This document shows, piece after piece, positions 31,407 through 40,910 of a stretch of DNA of 64,000 nt (the first letter of the stretch is position 1; each line of letters opens with the position of its first letter). Origin of the DNA: Comamonadaceae bacterium (GTDB lineage Bacteria; Pseudomonadota; Gammaproteobacteria; Burkholderiales; Burkholderiaceae_C). The stretch lies in the NCBI GenBank assembly GCA_947476285.1, contig CANJPU010000004.1:1-64000 (forward strand). Reading direction: 5' to 3'. Under the pieces are notes generated by a model. It was not told where the DNA came from. It searched no databases and saw nothing but the letters and a program-made list of their open reading frames with translations. The position numbers and the translations under genes are program-made.

Positions 31407-32682
31407 GCATGTTGTCGTGGCGGGCGATGGTGAGCAGGTGTTCGACTTCCTCGCGGTGGTTGACGCAGTTGCTGCGGTGCCAATGCATGATCAACCACAT
31501 CACGCCGGCCACGATCAGTCCGAACACAGTGATGGCGCCGAAGGCCGACAAACCGATGCCGGTGGACAGGGTGTAGAAGGCCCCCAAGCCCAGGATGCAT
31601 GCTTGCTCGTTGAAGTTCTGCACTGCGATCGATCGGCCCGCGCCCATGAGGTTGTGGCCGCGATGCTGCAGCAGTGCGTTCATCGGCACCACCAGGAAGC
31701 CGCCGAGTCCGCCCATCAGAATCAAGAAGGGCACGGCCGCCCACACATTGGTGATGAAATTCATCACGATGATCAGCAAGCCCATCAAGATGCCCATGGG
31801 GATCACCTGAGTGGCTACGTCAAGGCGCATGCGCATGGAGGCCACGATCGCACCCACGGCAGTGCCAATGGCCACCACGCCGCCCAGCGATGAGGCTTGC
31901 GTGGTGCTGTAGCCCAGGGCTGCTGCGCTCCAGGCCAGGATGATGTAGCGAAGGTTGCCGCTCACGCCCCAGAACAGGGTGGTTGTGGCCAGCGAAATCT
32001 GGCCCAGCTTGTCGCGCCACAGCCTTGAATTGCAGTTCCAGAAATCGGGTACCAAGGCCAGCGGATTCTTGGGCATCGGCCGCATTTCCACGCCCGTCAG
32101 AGGAATGCGTAGATTGAACCAGGCGGCCAGCATGTACACGAAGATCAGCATGAAGATCGCAGCTTCGGGCGCAGTATCGATGCTGGTCTCGAAGTAGGGC
32201 AGATCGAATGCCAGCAAGCGCGATGAGATCTGCTGGCCAACGAGCTGGCCCCCCAGAAGAATGCCAAGGATGATCGAGGCGATGGTCAGCCCTTCGATCC
32301 ATCCATTGGCTTTGACAAGCTGCGACGCCGGCAGCAGCTCGGTCAGAATCCCGTACTTGGCTGGCGAATAAGCGGCCGCGCCAAGTCCGACCACCGCATA
32401 GGCCAGCAGCGGATGGCCGCCGAACAGCATCAGCAGGCAGCCCGTCACCTTGATGCCGTTGCTAACGAACATGACGTTGCGCTTGGGCTTGGCGTCGGCG
32501 AAGGCGCCCAGCCAGGGGGCCAGAATGACGTAGAACAGGGCGAAGATGGGCACCAGTGCAGCGCGCTGCCACTCGGCGCCGCCCGCACCGCGAATCAGTT
32601 CCACCGCCGCGACGAACAATGCCTGATCCGCCAGTGACGAAAAGAACTGGGCCGACATCAGGGTGTAAAAACCGCGCTTCAT
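31399..32682 (-). CDS. lplT: Lysophospholipid transporter LplT
   Basis: A 427-residue MFS protein that flips lysophospholipids across the inner membrane for re-acylation. It opens with MKRGFYTLMSAQFFSSLADQALFVAAVELI, very close to known LplT. Later come SPAKYGILTELLP and NGWIEGLTIASIILG, both family hallmarks. The neighbouring acyltransferase gene (aas), often fused or next to it in other bacteria, is not here; the downstream gene is an EamA carrier. I prefer ATG 32682; the frame extends to a TTG six bases earlier. It is divergent from alr. Confidence 0.92.
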   Translation of the reverse strand: MKRGFYTLMSAQFFSSLADQALFVAAVELIRGAGGAEWQRAALVPIFALFYVILAPWLGAFADAKPKRNVMFVSNGIKVTGCLLMLFGGHPLLAYAVVGLGAAAYSPAKYGILTELLPASQLVKANGWIEGLTIASIILGILLGGQLVGQQISSRLLAFDLPYFETSIDTAPEAAIFMLIFVYMLAAWFNLRIPLTGVEMRPMPKNPLALVPDFWNCNSRLWRDKLGQISLATTTLFWGVSGNLRYIILAWSAAALGYSTTQASSLGGVVAIGTAVGAIVASMRMRLDVATQVIPMGILMGLLIIVMNFITNVWAAVPFLILMGGLGGFLVVPMNALLQHRGHNLMGAGRSIAVQNFNEQACILGLGAFYTLSTGIGLSAFGAITVFGLIVAGVMWLIMHWHRSNCVNHREEVEHLLTIARHDNMHG

Positions 32683-32696
32683 TGGCAACTGGGTAA

Positions 32697-32716
32697 CACA
32701 TCAATTTGTTGATGTG
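32697..32716. promoter_or_regulatory. 20-base palindrome between lplT and alr
   Basis: CACATCAA and TTGATGTG are perfect inverted copies around TTTG. The palindrome lies 15 bases before the lplT start and about 70 bases before alr, so it can control either gene. The flanking T-run toward alr is not long enough for a terminator. Binding protein unknown. Confidence 0.45.
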
Positions 32717-32785
32717 CAGTAATTTTTAAGTCTGTCTCCGAGTGACAATGGGTTATATCACGCTGGGTAATGCCAAAATCCCCAA

Positions 32786-33922
32786 ATGCCCCGTCCCATT
32801 CAGGCCATCATTGACCCGCTGGCGCTGCGCCACAACCTCAACCGCGTGCGTGCTGCCGCCCCGGATGTGCGCATATGGGCCGTGGTCAAGGCCAACGCCT
32901 ATGGGCACGGCATCGAGCGGGCCTATCCAGGGCTGCAGGGCGCAGACGGCTTTGCCTTGCTTGACCTGGACGAAGCCCAGCGCGTGCGGGCGCTGGGCTG
33001 GCGCGGGCCCATCTTGCTGCTTGAGGGCGTGTTCGAGCCGCGCGACCTGGAGCTGTGCTCGCGCCTGAACCTCTGGCACACAGTGCATTGCGACGAGCAG
33101 ATCGACATGCTGGCCGCGCACAAGACGCATCAGCCGCATCGGGTGTTCCTGAAAATGAACTCCGGCATGAACCGCCTTGGCTTTGCGCCGCAGCGCTACC
33201 GCTCGGTCTGGACCCGGCTGGATGCCTTGCCGCAGGTCGACGAAATTTCGCTGATGACGCATTTCAGCGATGCCGATAGCCGCAGCGGTATAGCCCGGCA
33301 ACTGCGGGTGTTCGAGGACGCCACCCGCGATCTTTCGGGCGAGCGCACCCTGGGCAACAGCGCGGCAGTGCTGCGCCACGGCCGGCACGCGCCCGTGCGA
33401 GCCGACTGGATCCGCCCCGGCATTGCCGTCTACGGCAGTGCGCCTGACTACCCCGAGCACGACATCGCGCACTGGGGCCTGCAGCCCACCATGACACTGA
33501 GCAGCCGCATCATCGCCGTGCAGCAATTGGAGAGCGGCGACACCGTGGGCTATGGCTCGAGCTTCAAGGCGGACACGCCAATGCGCATCGGTGTGGTCGC
33601 CTGCGGCTATGCCGATGGTTATCCCCGTCACTGCAGCACTGGCACCCCGGTGCTGGTGGATGGCGTGCGCACCCGGATGGTCGGGCGGGTCAGCATGGAC
33701 ATGATCACGGTGGACTTGACGCCTGTGCCGGCAGCAGGCTCTGGCAGCCAGGTCACGTTGTGGGGGCGCGCACCCGGCGGGCACGTGCTGGCCATAGACG
33801 AGATCGCCCGCGCCGGCCAGACAGTGGGCTACGAACTGATGTGCGCGCTTGCCCAGCGCGTGCCAGTTACTGTGCCAGGCGCTGGCTTGCGGGACGTCGA
33901 CTCAAATGAAGGCCAGGTCTAA
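32786..33922 (+). CDS. alr: Alanine racemase
   Basis: A 378-residue PLP enzyme that makes D-alanine for peptidoglycan. The PLP lysine is in [12 protein letters not shown] (about residue 35), and the second catalytic Tyr is in [11 protein letters not shown]. The middle part has MTHFSDAD and [12 protein letters not shown]. Length and motifs are complete. The start MPRPIQA is usual. It is cytosolic. The stop overlaps that of the convergent ketopantoate reductase gene. Confidence 0.95.
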   Translation: MPRPIQAIIDPLALRHNLNRVRAAAPDVRIWAVVKANAYGHGIERAYPGLQGADGFALLDLDEAQRVRALGWRGPILLLEGVFEPRDLELCSRLNLWHTVHCDEQIDMLAAHKTHQPHRVFLKMNSGMNRLGFAPQRYRSVWTRLDALPQVDEISLMTHFSDADSRSGIARQLRVFEDATRDLSGERTLGNSAAVLRHGRHAPVRADWIRPGIAVYGSAPDYPEHDIAHWGLQPTMTLSSRIIAVQQLESGDTVGYGSSFKADTPMRIGVVACGYADGYPRHCSTGTPVLVDGVRTRMVGRVSMDMITVDLTPVPAAGSGSQVTLWGRAPGGHVLAIDEIARAGQTVGYELMCALAQRVPVTVPGAGLRDVDSNEGQV

Positions 33923-34893
33923 TAAAGCCCGCGTACCCTGGCGTGAAGGCGCGACAAGCCCAGCAGCACATCGGTGTAGGGTGTGGGCACGGCGGTCAGC
34001 TCGCCCAGCTCTTTGACCACGGTCACCAGCGCATCCAGTTCCACCGGTTTTCCAGCCTCGACATCTTGCAGCATGGAGGTCTTGAAGGAGCCGAGCTTTC
34101 TGGTGACAAGGTGACGGTCTTGCGGATCCTGGTCGATCGGGATGCCGATCATGCTGCCGATGTCGCGCGCCTCCAGCATGACCCGGCTGATGAAGCCCCG
34201 CACCAGATCGTCATCGAGTACTTGGTCGGACAAGGCGCCTGTGATGGCGCTCACTGGGTTGATGGTCATGTTGCCCCACAACTTGTACCAGATCTCCCGT
34301 TGGATCTGCTCGGAAAGCACTGCATCGAAGCCGGCCTTCTCCATCAGGGCAAATAATGCGCGGATACGCGGCGTCTGCTCGCCCGAGAGTTCGCCGACGA
34401 TCAGCTTCTTGCCGAAATGAGCCCGCGCACAGCCCGGCTCGTCAAGCGAGCGGCTCGCATGCACCACGCCGCCGATGATGTGCTGTGCTGGAATGCCCCG
34501 GGCAATGCGGCCCTGCGGATCGATGGCCTTCAGGCGCGTGCCGGCGTGCGGGCCGCCAAAGCCCTGGAAGAACCACCAAGGCACACCGTTCATCACCGAC
34601 AACACCATGGTGTGCTCACCCAGTAGCGGTGTCATGCCCCGTGCCACGTCGGCCATGGCAGGCGACTTCACCGCGACGATGACCAAGTCCTGCACGCCCA
34701 GCTCGCCAGGCAAGCTGCTGGCCCTGACTGGCGCGCGGGTTTCTTCGTCACCTTGGCGCAGCCGCAAGCCGTGGGTGCGCAGTGCGTCCAGCGTCGCGCC
34801 TCGCGCCACCGCCGACAACTCGCAGCCTGCGCCGGCCAGCAATACGCCAATCCAGGTGCCGATTGCGCCTGCGCCGTAGATGCAGACTTTCAT
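33919..34893 (-). CDS. 2-Dehydropantoate 2-reductase family protein
   Basis: A 324-residue NADP-dependent reductase. The N-terminal Rossmann fold begins [16 protein letters not shown]. The C-terminal domain keeps the catalytic Lys region [17 protein letters not shown] and the family pattern [17 protein letters not shown]. By homology it reduces ketopantoate to pantoate in pantothenate synthesis. It is one of three members of this family in the window, so its exact role is less sure; its companion HpaI-aldolase gene (9 bases upstream) suggests a catabolic variant is possible. Confidence 0.8.
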   Translation of the reverse strand: MKVCIYGAGAIGTWIGVLLAGAGCELSAVARGATLDALRTHGLRLRQGDEETRAPVRASSLPGELGVQDLVIVAVKSPAMADVARGMTPLLGEHTMVLSVMNGVPWWFFQGFGGPHAGTRLKAIDPQGRIARGIPAQHIIGGVVHASRSLDEPGCARAHFGKKLIVGELSGEQTPRIRALFALMEKAGFDAVLSEQIQREIWYKLWGNMTINPVSAITGALSDQVLDDDLVRGFISRVMLEARDIGSMIGIPIDQDPQDRHLVTRKLGSFKTSMLQDVEAGKPVELDALVTVVKELGELTAVPTPYTDVLLGLSRLHARVRGLY

Positions 34894-34902
34894 CTGGGCG
34901 AT

Positions 34903-35703
34903 TCAGCCTGCGGGGGCGGCTGCGGTGCTCGTCTTGAAGCGTGCCGCAAGGGCGCTGGTGGTGCGGGCCAGCAAATTGGTGTCAATGCCCACCGCGACGA
35001 AGGTCGCACCCTGTTCGAGGTATTTGCGCGCCAGCGCTTCATCCGGAGTGAGTATGCCGGCCGCCTTGCCCGACTTGCAAATACGCGCAATCGCATCGAC
35101 GACGGCCAATTGCACCTGCGGGTGGCCTGGCTCGCCCAGGTGCCCCATGGATGCGGCCAAGTCAGACGGGCCGATGAAGACGCCATCCACGCCATCAATG
35201 GCGCAGATCGCTTCGAGATTGTCCAGCGCTTCGCGCGTTTCGGCCTGCACCAGCAGGCAGACCTGCGCATTGGCCTCTTTCGCATAGTTCGGATGGCGTC
35301 CCCAGCGCGATGCCCGCGCGCCGCCCATGCCGCGAATGCCGTGCGGCGGGTAACGAACGGCGCGCACCAGCTCGGTTGCCTGCTCGGGTGTGTCCACCAT
35401 CGGCACCAGCAGGGTCTGGATACCCAGGTCCAGGTACTGCTTGATGAGCGCGGTGCCAGACACCCCGTGGCCTACTGGCACACGTGCGACCGAATGGGTG
35501 TTTGGGTAGCCGGCCACGACCTGCGCTGCCCGCAAGGTGCTGCGCAGATCGTTTGGCGAGTGCTCGCCATCTATCACCACCCAGTCGAATCCGGCGCCAG
35601 CGCAGATCTCGGTGCTATAGGTGTCTGCCAGGCCCAGCCAGAGGCCGATCTGAGCGCGATTTTCGGCCAAGGCCTGTTTGAACGGATTAACGGGTGTCTG
35701 CAT
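34903..35703 (-). CDS. HpcH/HpaI family class II aldolase
   Basis: A 266-residue metal-dependent aldolase of the HpaI type, which cleaves 2-oxo-4-hydroxy acids to pyruvate or related products. Visible are [35 protein letters not shown], the metal-binding [17 protein letters not shown] and [13 protein letters not shown]. The end is Ala-rich. It is cytosolic. It directly precedes the ketopantoate reductase gene (9 bases), so the two probably form a pair. The true substrate is unknown. Confidence 0.88.
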   Translation of the reverse strand: MQTPVNPFKQALAENRAQIGLWLGLADTYSTEICAGAGFDWVVIDGEHSPNDLRSTLRAAQVVAGYPNTHSVARVPVGHGVSGTALIKQYLDLGIQTLLVPMVDTPEQATELVRAVRYPPHGIRGMGGARASRWGRHPNYAKEANAQVCLLVQAETREALDNLEAICAIDGVDGVFIGPSDLAASMGHLGEPGHPQVQLAVVDAIARICKSGKAAGILTPDEALARKYLEQGATFVAVGIDTNLLARTTSALAARFKTSTAAAPAG

Positions 35704-35775
35704 GTCGAGCCCCAGAAAAATGGTCGAAAGGCGTCGCGCCCCGGAACGGGGCGCGAGCGCTCACGAGACATGATT

Positions 35776-36399
35776 CTAGGAGCCTGCCGGACTTTGGGTG
35801 TCGTCGGCTGCAGGGGCGGCCGCTTCAAGTGCCCTGCGTTGCGGCGCGTTTTCGAATCGGCCGGTGCATGTGAGGGTGTTGAGCCTATAAACCCGCCCTG
35901 AATCGGCGGCCTGTTGGAAACTCACCATGTGCTGGTCAACACAATCCTGTGCAATGGGCAGCGACTTCACCCGGTCGTAGCCGAAAGCCATGCCCAAGGC
36001 GAGGCAGCCCACGGTGGCCAAAGGGTTGCCGATGGCCAGGGTGCATATATTGGCGGCGGCCGCGCCAAACTGCACCCCGGCGAATTGGGCCGAAACTTCT
36101 GTGAGCCCTGATCCATCTTCGATTCTGGAGATGCGCAGCTTGAAGAGGAACTTCACCGGCACAAGGGTCAAGCCGACGGGGTTGGCTTCGTGAAATCCCA
36201 GCGACAAACCCAGTGCCGTGGTGCCCGAGTCGGCGGTAGCGCCCTGGTTGATCATGAGGCTCATCTGAGCGGCGGAACCCGTGTGCGCGGCAAGCAAAGC
36301 AGGAGCTTCTTGCGCCATCACCTTGTTTGCGGTGGCCAGAGCGGCCACGATGATCAAAAAGGCAATTGACAGATCAATGATTCCAAACTTCGTTTTCAT
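35776..36399 (-). CDS. Exported or membrane protein with a DUF5658-like segment
   Basis: A 207-residue protein starting with one hydrophobic helix (residues about 8-28, ending VMAQ). The central part has hydrophobic stretches and the segment TALGLSLGFHEANPVGLTLVP, where the E-A-N-P recalls the small DUF5658 membrane proteins (T..L..G..E.NP). A cluster of Ala and Gly follows, then a charged C-terminal end. GGAG stands seven bases before the ATG. I cannot assign a function. The gene stands alone between the HpaI aldolase gene and radA. Confidence 0.65.
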   Translation of the reverse strand: MKTKFGIIDLSIAFLIIVAALATANKVMAQEAPALLAAHTGSAAQMSLMINQGATADSGTTALGLSLGFHEANPVGLTLVPVKFLFKLRISRIEDGSGLTEVSAQFAGVQFGAAAANICTLAIGNPLATVGCLALGMAFGYDRVKSLPIAQDCVDQHMVSFQQAADSGRVYRLNTLTCTGRFENAPQRRALEAAAPAADDTQSPAGS

Positions 36400-36424
36400 G
36401 ATCGGCTCCGGTTTGTCGGTTGGT

Positions 36425-36448
36425 GAAGCAGACTCTATTGACTGCTTC
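36425..36448. promoter_or_regulatory. Inverted repeat upstream of the DUF5658-like gene
   Basis: GAAGCAG and CTGCTTC pair perfectly with a 10-base spacer. It lies 26-49 bases upstream of the start of the minus-strand gene, a usual operator position. radA starts about 125 bases away on the other strand. Confidence 0.4.
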
Positions 36449-36572
36449 GACTTGAGCCGGAAAAAAGGAACGTGAGGCCGCAAGAGATGTACGAGATGAC
36501 GTATGCGGGCAATGAACGGCGCTGACCTGCATGGCAGGGGCCGGCCCGCCGGGCGGCTATAGTCGGCCCTCC

Positions 36573-37949
36573 ATGGCCAAGGAAAAAACCAGTTTCACCT
36601 GCAGCGAATGCGGCGGCGCCAGCCCGCGCTGGCTGGGCAAGTGTCCGCATTGCGAAGCGTGGAACACCTTGATTGAGACCGTCGCCGAGACCGCAAGCGG
36701 CGGCAGGCACCGCTTTGCTTCTCTGGCCAAGACCTCAGCGGTTGCCAAGCTGGCCGACATCGAGGCCAGCGAAATCGATCGCACGCCCACCGGTATTTCC
36801 GAGCTCGATCGGGTGCTGGGCGGGGGCATCGTCGAGGGCGGCGTTGTGCTCATAGGCGGCGACCCGGGCATTGGCAAATCCACCTTGCTGCTGCAGGCGC
36901 TGGACGGCTTGCAACGCGCGGACGTCTCCACGCTCTATGTCACCGGCGAAGAGAGCGGTGCGCAAGTGGCGCTGCGCTCGCGTCGCCTGGGCCTGGAAAA
37001 TTCGCAAGTGCGGGTGCTGGCTGAGATCCAGCTTGAAAAAATCCTCTCCACCATCAGTTCCACCCGGCCCGCAGTGGCAGTGATCGATTCAATCCAGACG
37101 GTGTATTCCAGCGAGCTTACGTCGGCGCCTGGCTCGGTGGCCCAAGTGCGCGAATGCGCGGCCCACCTCACGCGCGCCGCCAAGGCGGGTGACACCTGCA
37201 TCGTGCTGGTGGGCCATGTCACCAAAGAGGGCGCATTGGCTGGGCCGCGCGTGCTGGAGCACATGGTCGACACCGTGCTGTACTTCGAGGGCGACACCCA
37301 TTCGAGTTTTCGGCTGGTGCGGGCAATCAAGAACCGCTACGGCGCGGTCAATGAGATTGGCGTTTTCGCCATGACTGAAAAAGGCCTCAAGGGCGTGACC
37401 AATCCCAGCGCGATTTTCCTGTCGCAGCACAGCGAGCCTGTGCCCGGAAGCTGCGTGCTGGTCACGCTCGAAGGCACGCGCCCCATGCTGGTGGAAATCC
37501 AGGCGCTGGTCGACAGCGGCGGTCCGAGCCCCAGGCGCTTGTCGGTGGGCCTGGACCGAGACCGCCTGGCCATGCTGCTGGCCGTGCTGCACCGGCATGC
37601 AGGAGTGGCGTGCATGGATCAGGACGTGTTCGTCAACGCCGTGGGCGGCGTGCGCATCAGCGAGCCAGCCGCAGACTTGGCCGTCATGCTGGCCATCACC
37701 TCCAGCTTGCGCGGCAAGCCCCTGCCCAAGGGCTTCATCGCCTTTGGCGAGGTGGGGCTGGCTGGCGAAGTGCGTCCCGCGCCCAGGGGCCAAGAGCGCC
37801 TGCGCGAAGCGGCCAAGCTGGGTTTTTCCGTGGCCATCGTGCCACGGGCCAATGCCCCCAGGAAGCCCGCGCGAGACCTCGAAGGCCTGGTCATTCACCC
37901 GGTCGAGCGCATCGAGGAAGCGATGGAGCTGGTTCGCTCGCTGGGCTAG
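36573..37949 (+). CDS. radA: DNA repair protein RadA
   Basis: A 458-residue RecA-like ATPase that helps branch migration in recombinational repair. It has the N-terminal zinc finger CSECGGASPRWLGKCPHC (residues about 10-27), Walker A GGDPGIGKST, the RadA-specific KNRYG motif, and the C-terminal Lon-like domain ending in FGEVGLAGEVRP. It is cytosolic. ATG 36573 is chosen because the family begins just before the finger; the 14-residue extension from 36531 has no ribosome site. Confidence 0.96.
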   Translation: MAKEKTSFTCSECGGASPRWLGKCPHCEAWNTLIETVAETASGGRHRFASLAKTSAVAKLADIEASEIDRTPTGISELDRVLGGGIVEGGVVLIGGDPGIGKSTLLLQALDGLQRADVSTLYVTGEESGAQVALRSRRLGLENSQVRVLAEIQLEKILSTISSTRPAVAVIDSIQTVYSSELTSAPGSVAQVRECAAHLTRAAKAGDTCIVLVGHVTKEGALAGPRVLEHMVDTVLYFEGDTHSSFRLVRAIKNRYGAVNEIGVFAMTEKGLKGVTNPSAIFLSQHSEPVPGSCVLVTLEGTRPMLVEIQALVDSGGPSPRRLSVGLDRDRLAMLLAVLHRHAGVACMDQDVFVNAVGGVRISEPAADLAVMLAITSSLRGKPLPKGFIAFGEVGLAGEVRPAPRGQERLREAAKLGFSVAIVPRANAPRKPARDLEGLVIHPVERIEEAMELVRSLG

Positions 37950-38001
37950 CCCGCAGAGCAGTAGAAATTGTGATGCCGACCTTTCAGGAGAAAATGACGC
38001 A

Positions 38002-38448
38002 ATGAACTTTCAGAAAATATTCCTGCCTGTGCTGGGCGTGGGCATGGTCGTGCTGGCCTGGCAGTCCTATGGCTGGGCGGGGGCCGCGCTGGTTGGCAGT
38101 GGGCTGGTGATGTGGCTGCTGCTGCACTTCAACCGCATGATGCATGTGCTCAAGCGCGCCGCCGATAGGCCCAAGGGCTATGTGGCCAGCGCGGTGATGT
38201 TCAACGCCAGACTCAAGCCCGGCGTGAATATGTTGCATGTGATGGCCATGACCGGCGCCCTGGGCGAGCGGCTCTCAGCCGAAGGCGAGCAGCCCGAGGT
38301 CTACCGCTGGACCGACGGCTCTGACTCTCATGTCACCTGCGAATTCTCGGCCGGTAAACTGGTGAAATGGACGCTCAAACGGCCTGAGCAGCCTGCCGAT
38401 GAGCCGGTCGCCGAGCCACCACCGGGGTCTGCAGCACCCGCACCTTAA
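38002..38448 (+). CDS. Small membrane protein downstream of radA
   Basis: A 148-residue protein with two hydrophobic segments near the N-terminus (about residues 6-20 and 25-42), then a soluble part of about 100 residues that ends in Pro and Ala. It has no motif I recognise. The soluble part faces the cytosol or periplasm. AGGAG stands 11 bases before the ATG, a slightly long spacing. It follows radA by 52 bases and precedes ilvE by 39 bases on the same strand. Confidence 0.7.
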   Translation: MNFQKIFLPVLGVGMVVLAWQSYGWAGAALVGSGLVMWLLLHFNRMMHVLKRAADRPKGYVASAVMFNARLKPGVNMLHVMAMTGALGERLSAEGEQPEVYRWTDGSDSHVTCEFSAGKLVKWTLKRPEQPADEPVAEPPPGSAAPAP

Positions 38449-38487
38449 AATAATCAGTTCGATCGAACTGGACTCAAAGGACACAAG

Positions 38488-39423
38488 ATGAGCGCAATAC
38501 CGCCACTGCACGACCGCGACGGCAAGATATGGATGGACGGCGAAATGGTGGACTGGCGCGAGGCCAAGGTTCACGTCCTCTCACACACCTTGCACTATGG
38601 TTGCGGGGCTTTCGAGGGCCTGCGGGCCTACAACACCGTCAACGGCACCGCGATCTTCCGCTTGAATGAGCACACCAATCGCCTCTTCAACAGCGCCAAG
38701 ATCCTGCGCATGGTCATTCCTTTCACCAAGGAGCAGGTCAACCAGGCGCAACTCGATGTGGTGCGTGCCAATAAGCTCGAAAGCGGCTATGTGCGGCCAC
38801 TCATCTGGATCGGCTCTGAAAAGCTGGGTGTGAGCCCGCGGGGCAACAGCATCCACATCATGGTCGCGGCCTGGGCCTGGGGTGCGTACCTGGGCGAGGA
38901 GGGCATGAAGCGAGGCATTCGCGTCAAGATTTCGAGCTACACCCGCCACCACGTCAACATCACCATGACGCAGGCCAAGGCGGTCAGCAACTACGCCAAC
39001 TCCATCCTGGCCAACATGGAAGCGCTGGACGACGGCTATGACGAGGCCGTGTTGCTCGACAGCTCGGGCTTCGTCAGCGAAGGCGCGGGCGAGAACATCT
39101 TCATTGTGAAAGACGGCGTGGTCTACACCCCTGACCTGTCGGCCGGCGCCCTCAACGGCATCACCCGCGACACGGTACTTCACATCTGCAAGGATCTGGG
39201 CATCGAGCTGGTGCAAAAGCGCATCACCCGTGACGAGGTCTATATCTCCGACGAATGCTTCTTCAGTGGCACAGCCGCCGAAGTCACACCCATACGCGAA
39301 ATTGATCGCGTGGAAATCGGCAGCGGCTCGCGCGGACCGGTCACCGAGAAAATCCAGAACGCCTTCTTCGACATCGTCAACGGACGCAATCCCAAGTACG
39401 CCCACTGGCTCACCAAGGTCTGA
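38488..39423 (+). CDS. ilvE: Branched-chain amino acid aminotransferase
   Basis: A 311-residue class IV aminotransferase that makes Leu, Ile and Val from their 2-oxo acids. It begins DGKIWMDGEMVDWREAKVHVLSHTLHYG, as in the IlvE group. The PLP lysine is in TMTQAKAVSNYANS (about residue 164), and the later FVSEGAGENIFIV, ITRDTVL and CFFSGTAAEVTPI are all conserved. It is cytosolic. It precedes the zinc-finger gene by one base. Confidence 0.95.
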   Translation: MSAIPPLHDRDGKIWMDGEMVDWREAKVHVLSHTLHYGCGAFEGLRAYNTVNGTAIFRLNEHTNRLFNSAKILRMVIPFTKEQVNQAQLDVVRANKLESGYVRPLIWIGSEKLGVSPRGNSIHIMVAAWAWGAYLGEEGMKRGIRVKISSYTRHHVNITMTQAKAVSNYANSILANMEALDDGYDEAVLLDSSGFVSEGAGENIFIVKDGVVYTPDLSAGALNGITRDTVLHICKDLGIELVQKRITRDEVYISDECFFSGTAAEVTPIREIDRVEIGSGSRGPVTEKIQNAFFDIVNGRNPKYAHWLTKV

Positions 39424-39424
39424 C

Positions 39425-39652
39425 ATGAACACTGCAAGCGCGGCCAAGAAAGAATTCGTCGTCGAATTGCTGGCCAGTGATCTCAATGCCAACGGCCAGG
39501 TCTTCTGCCCCAGCCCCAAGGCCGACATGAAGCTCTGGAACAGCCACCCTCGCATCTACCTCGACCTTGCTCTGACGGGTGAGGCCAAGTGCGCCTACTG
39601 CGGCACTGTGTATCGGCTCAAGGCCGGGGAACACTTCGACGCCCATCATTGA
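39425..39652 (+). CDS. Small zinc-finger protein
   Basis: A 75-residue protein ending in a CHCC-type zinc-binding set: a Cys in VFCPSP, a His in WNSHPRI, and the pair CAYC near residue 58, as in the NDUFS6-type zinc-finger family. It is probably cytosolic with a structural or binding role. In many Burkholderiales it lies between ilvE and waaF, as here. It starts one base after the ilvE stop, so expression is coupled. Confidence 0.85.
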   Translation: MNTASAAKKEFVVELLASDLNANGQVFCPSPKADMKLWNSHPRIYLDLALTGEAKCAYCGTVYRLKAGEHFDAHH

Positions 39653-39687
39653 GCCCAAGTCACTGAGCCCACATCACTGAGCCCAAA
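39646..39687 (+). repeat. Three tandem 14-base repeats
   Basis: Three copies of TCACTGAGCCCAxx (39646-39659 with one T for C, 39660-39673, 39674-39687) run from inside the stop of the zinc-finger gene to the first codon of the waaF-like frame. Their copy number would change the distance between the genes without a frameshift in either. Confidence 0.75.
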
Positions 39688-40698
39688 TTGGAGGCACGCT
39701 CCAAGTCACCGCGCTCGCTGATCATTGCGCCGCAGTGGATAGGCGACGCAGTGATGACCGAGCCCTTGTTGCGCCGCCTTCATGCGCGTGGCGAGAAGCT
39801 GACCGTGGGTGCACTGCCTTGGGTGGCGCCGGTCTATCGGGCCATGCCCCACGTCGATGAGGTGATCGAGTTGCCCTTCCAGCACGGGGGGCTGCAACTC
39901 AAAGCGCGCCGCTCCCTAGCCAAGCAGGTGCAGGGCCGTTTCGACATTGCCTATGTGCTGCCCAATTCGCTCAAAAGCGCACTGCTGCCTTATCTGGCTC
40001 AGATCCCAGTGCGGGTTGGTTATCTTGGCGAGGTGCCTGTGGGGCTGCTGACGCATCGCCTGAGAAACCCGAAGAACAGACCACCGATGGTCGCTTTCTA
40101 CTCAGCGCTCAGCGGTGACAAGCAGGGGCTGGAGAGCGACAGGCCGCGACTGCAGCCGCCTCCCCGCCAGGCAGATACGGCGGTGGCCGCTGCCGGGCTC
40201 CAACGCGGCGCCTACATCGTCTTGGCTCCCGGCGCCGAGTATGGTTCGGCCAAGCGCTGGCCGGCCATTCATTTCGCCGAGCTCGCGCGCGGTTTGGACC
40301 GGCAGGTTGTGCTGCTGGGTTCAGCCAAGGAAGCCGCCCTTTTAGAAGGCATCGCACAGGCGGCCCAGCCGGGCAAATGCATCAACTTGGCAGGCAAGAC
40401 CTCTTTGCTAGACGCTTTTGCGTTGATCGCCTCTGCACAGTGCGTGGTCAGCAATGACTCGGGCCTGATGCATGTTGCTGCTGCGCTGGGCGCGCCCCAA
40501 GTTGCCTTGTTCGGCTCATCCAGTCCGGTGCACACACCGCCCCTGAACGACAAAGCCCAAGTGCTATGGCTGAAGCAAGATGCGCAGTATCAGCCGCCGC
40601 TCGACTGCGCCCCTTGCTTCGAGCGTGAATGCCCGCTGGGCCACACGCGGTGTCTGCAAGACATCAAGCCGCAGCGGGTGCTGCACATGCTCATGTGA
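39688..40698 (+). CDS. waaF: Lipopolysaccharide heptosyltransferase II
   Basis: A 336-residue GT9-family glycosyltransferase that adds the second heptose to the inner core of LPS. It opens LIIAPQWIGDAVMTEPLLRRLH, has the donor-binding NDSGLMHVAAALGAP and the GSSSPVHTPPL end of the second domain, and a Cys-rich CAPCFERECPLGHTRCL near the C-terminus, typical of WaaF. The start is uncertain: the only early start codons are TTG 39688, which overlaps GGAGG, and CTG 39718. It acts at the inner membrane on the cytosolic side. Confidence 0.9.
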   Translation: MEARSKSPRSLIIAPQWIGDAVMTEPLLRRLHARGEKLTVGALPWVAPVYRAMPHVDEVIELPFQHGGLQLKARRSLAKQVQGRFDIAYVLPNSLKSALLPYLAQIPVRVGYLGEVPVGLLTHRLRNPKNRPPMVAFYSALSGDKQGLESDRPRLQPPPRQADTAVAAAGLQRGAYIVLAPGAEYGSAKRWPAIHFAELARGLDRQVVLLGSAKEAALLEGIAQAAQPGKCINLAGKTSLLDAFALIASAQCVVSNDSGLMHVAAALGAPQVALFGSSSPVHTPPLNDKAQVLWLKQDAQYQPPLDCAPCFERECPLGHTRCLQDIKPQRVLHMLM

Positions 40699-40714
40699 GC
40701 AGATAGTCCGGCAC

Positions 40715-40744
40715 CAAAAAAACAGCCGCCCCTGCGGCGGCTGT
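40715..40744 (-). terminator. Rho-independent terminator of the two-component operon
   Basis: A 9-base stem (ACAGCCGCC / GGCGGCTGT) with a 5-base loop. On the minus strand a run of T follows. It lies after the sensor kinase gene (ends 40911) in its direction, so it closes the ampG-regulator-kinase unit. Confidence 0.82.
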
Positions 40745-40910
40745 ATGAACCCCTGAAAAAAACGTCGTCCGGAGACGAGAGACCCTGCGAGTCACTGTAA
40801 TCGCCTGGGCGGGATTTGACACCCCCCAAATGGCGCCGGGCGGGCTTGAAAGTGCACACAGTTGTCACTCTGGTGACTTTCTTCACGGACCCCAAGAACT
40901 ATTACGCACC

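Noticed and set aside
40864..40877. Hairpin GTCAC-TCTG-GTGAC between waaF and the sensor kinase
   Set aside because: A short stem without a T-run; the terminator at 40715-40744 explains the end of the kinase unit.
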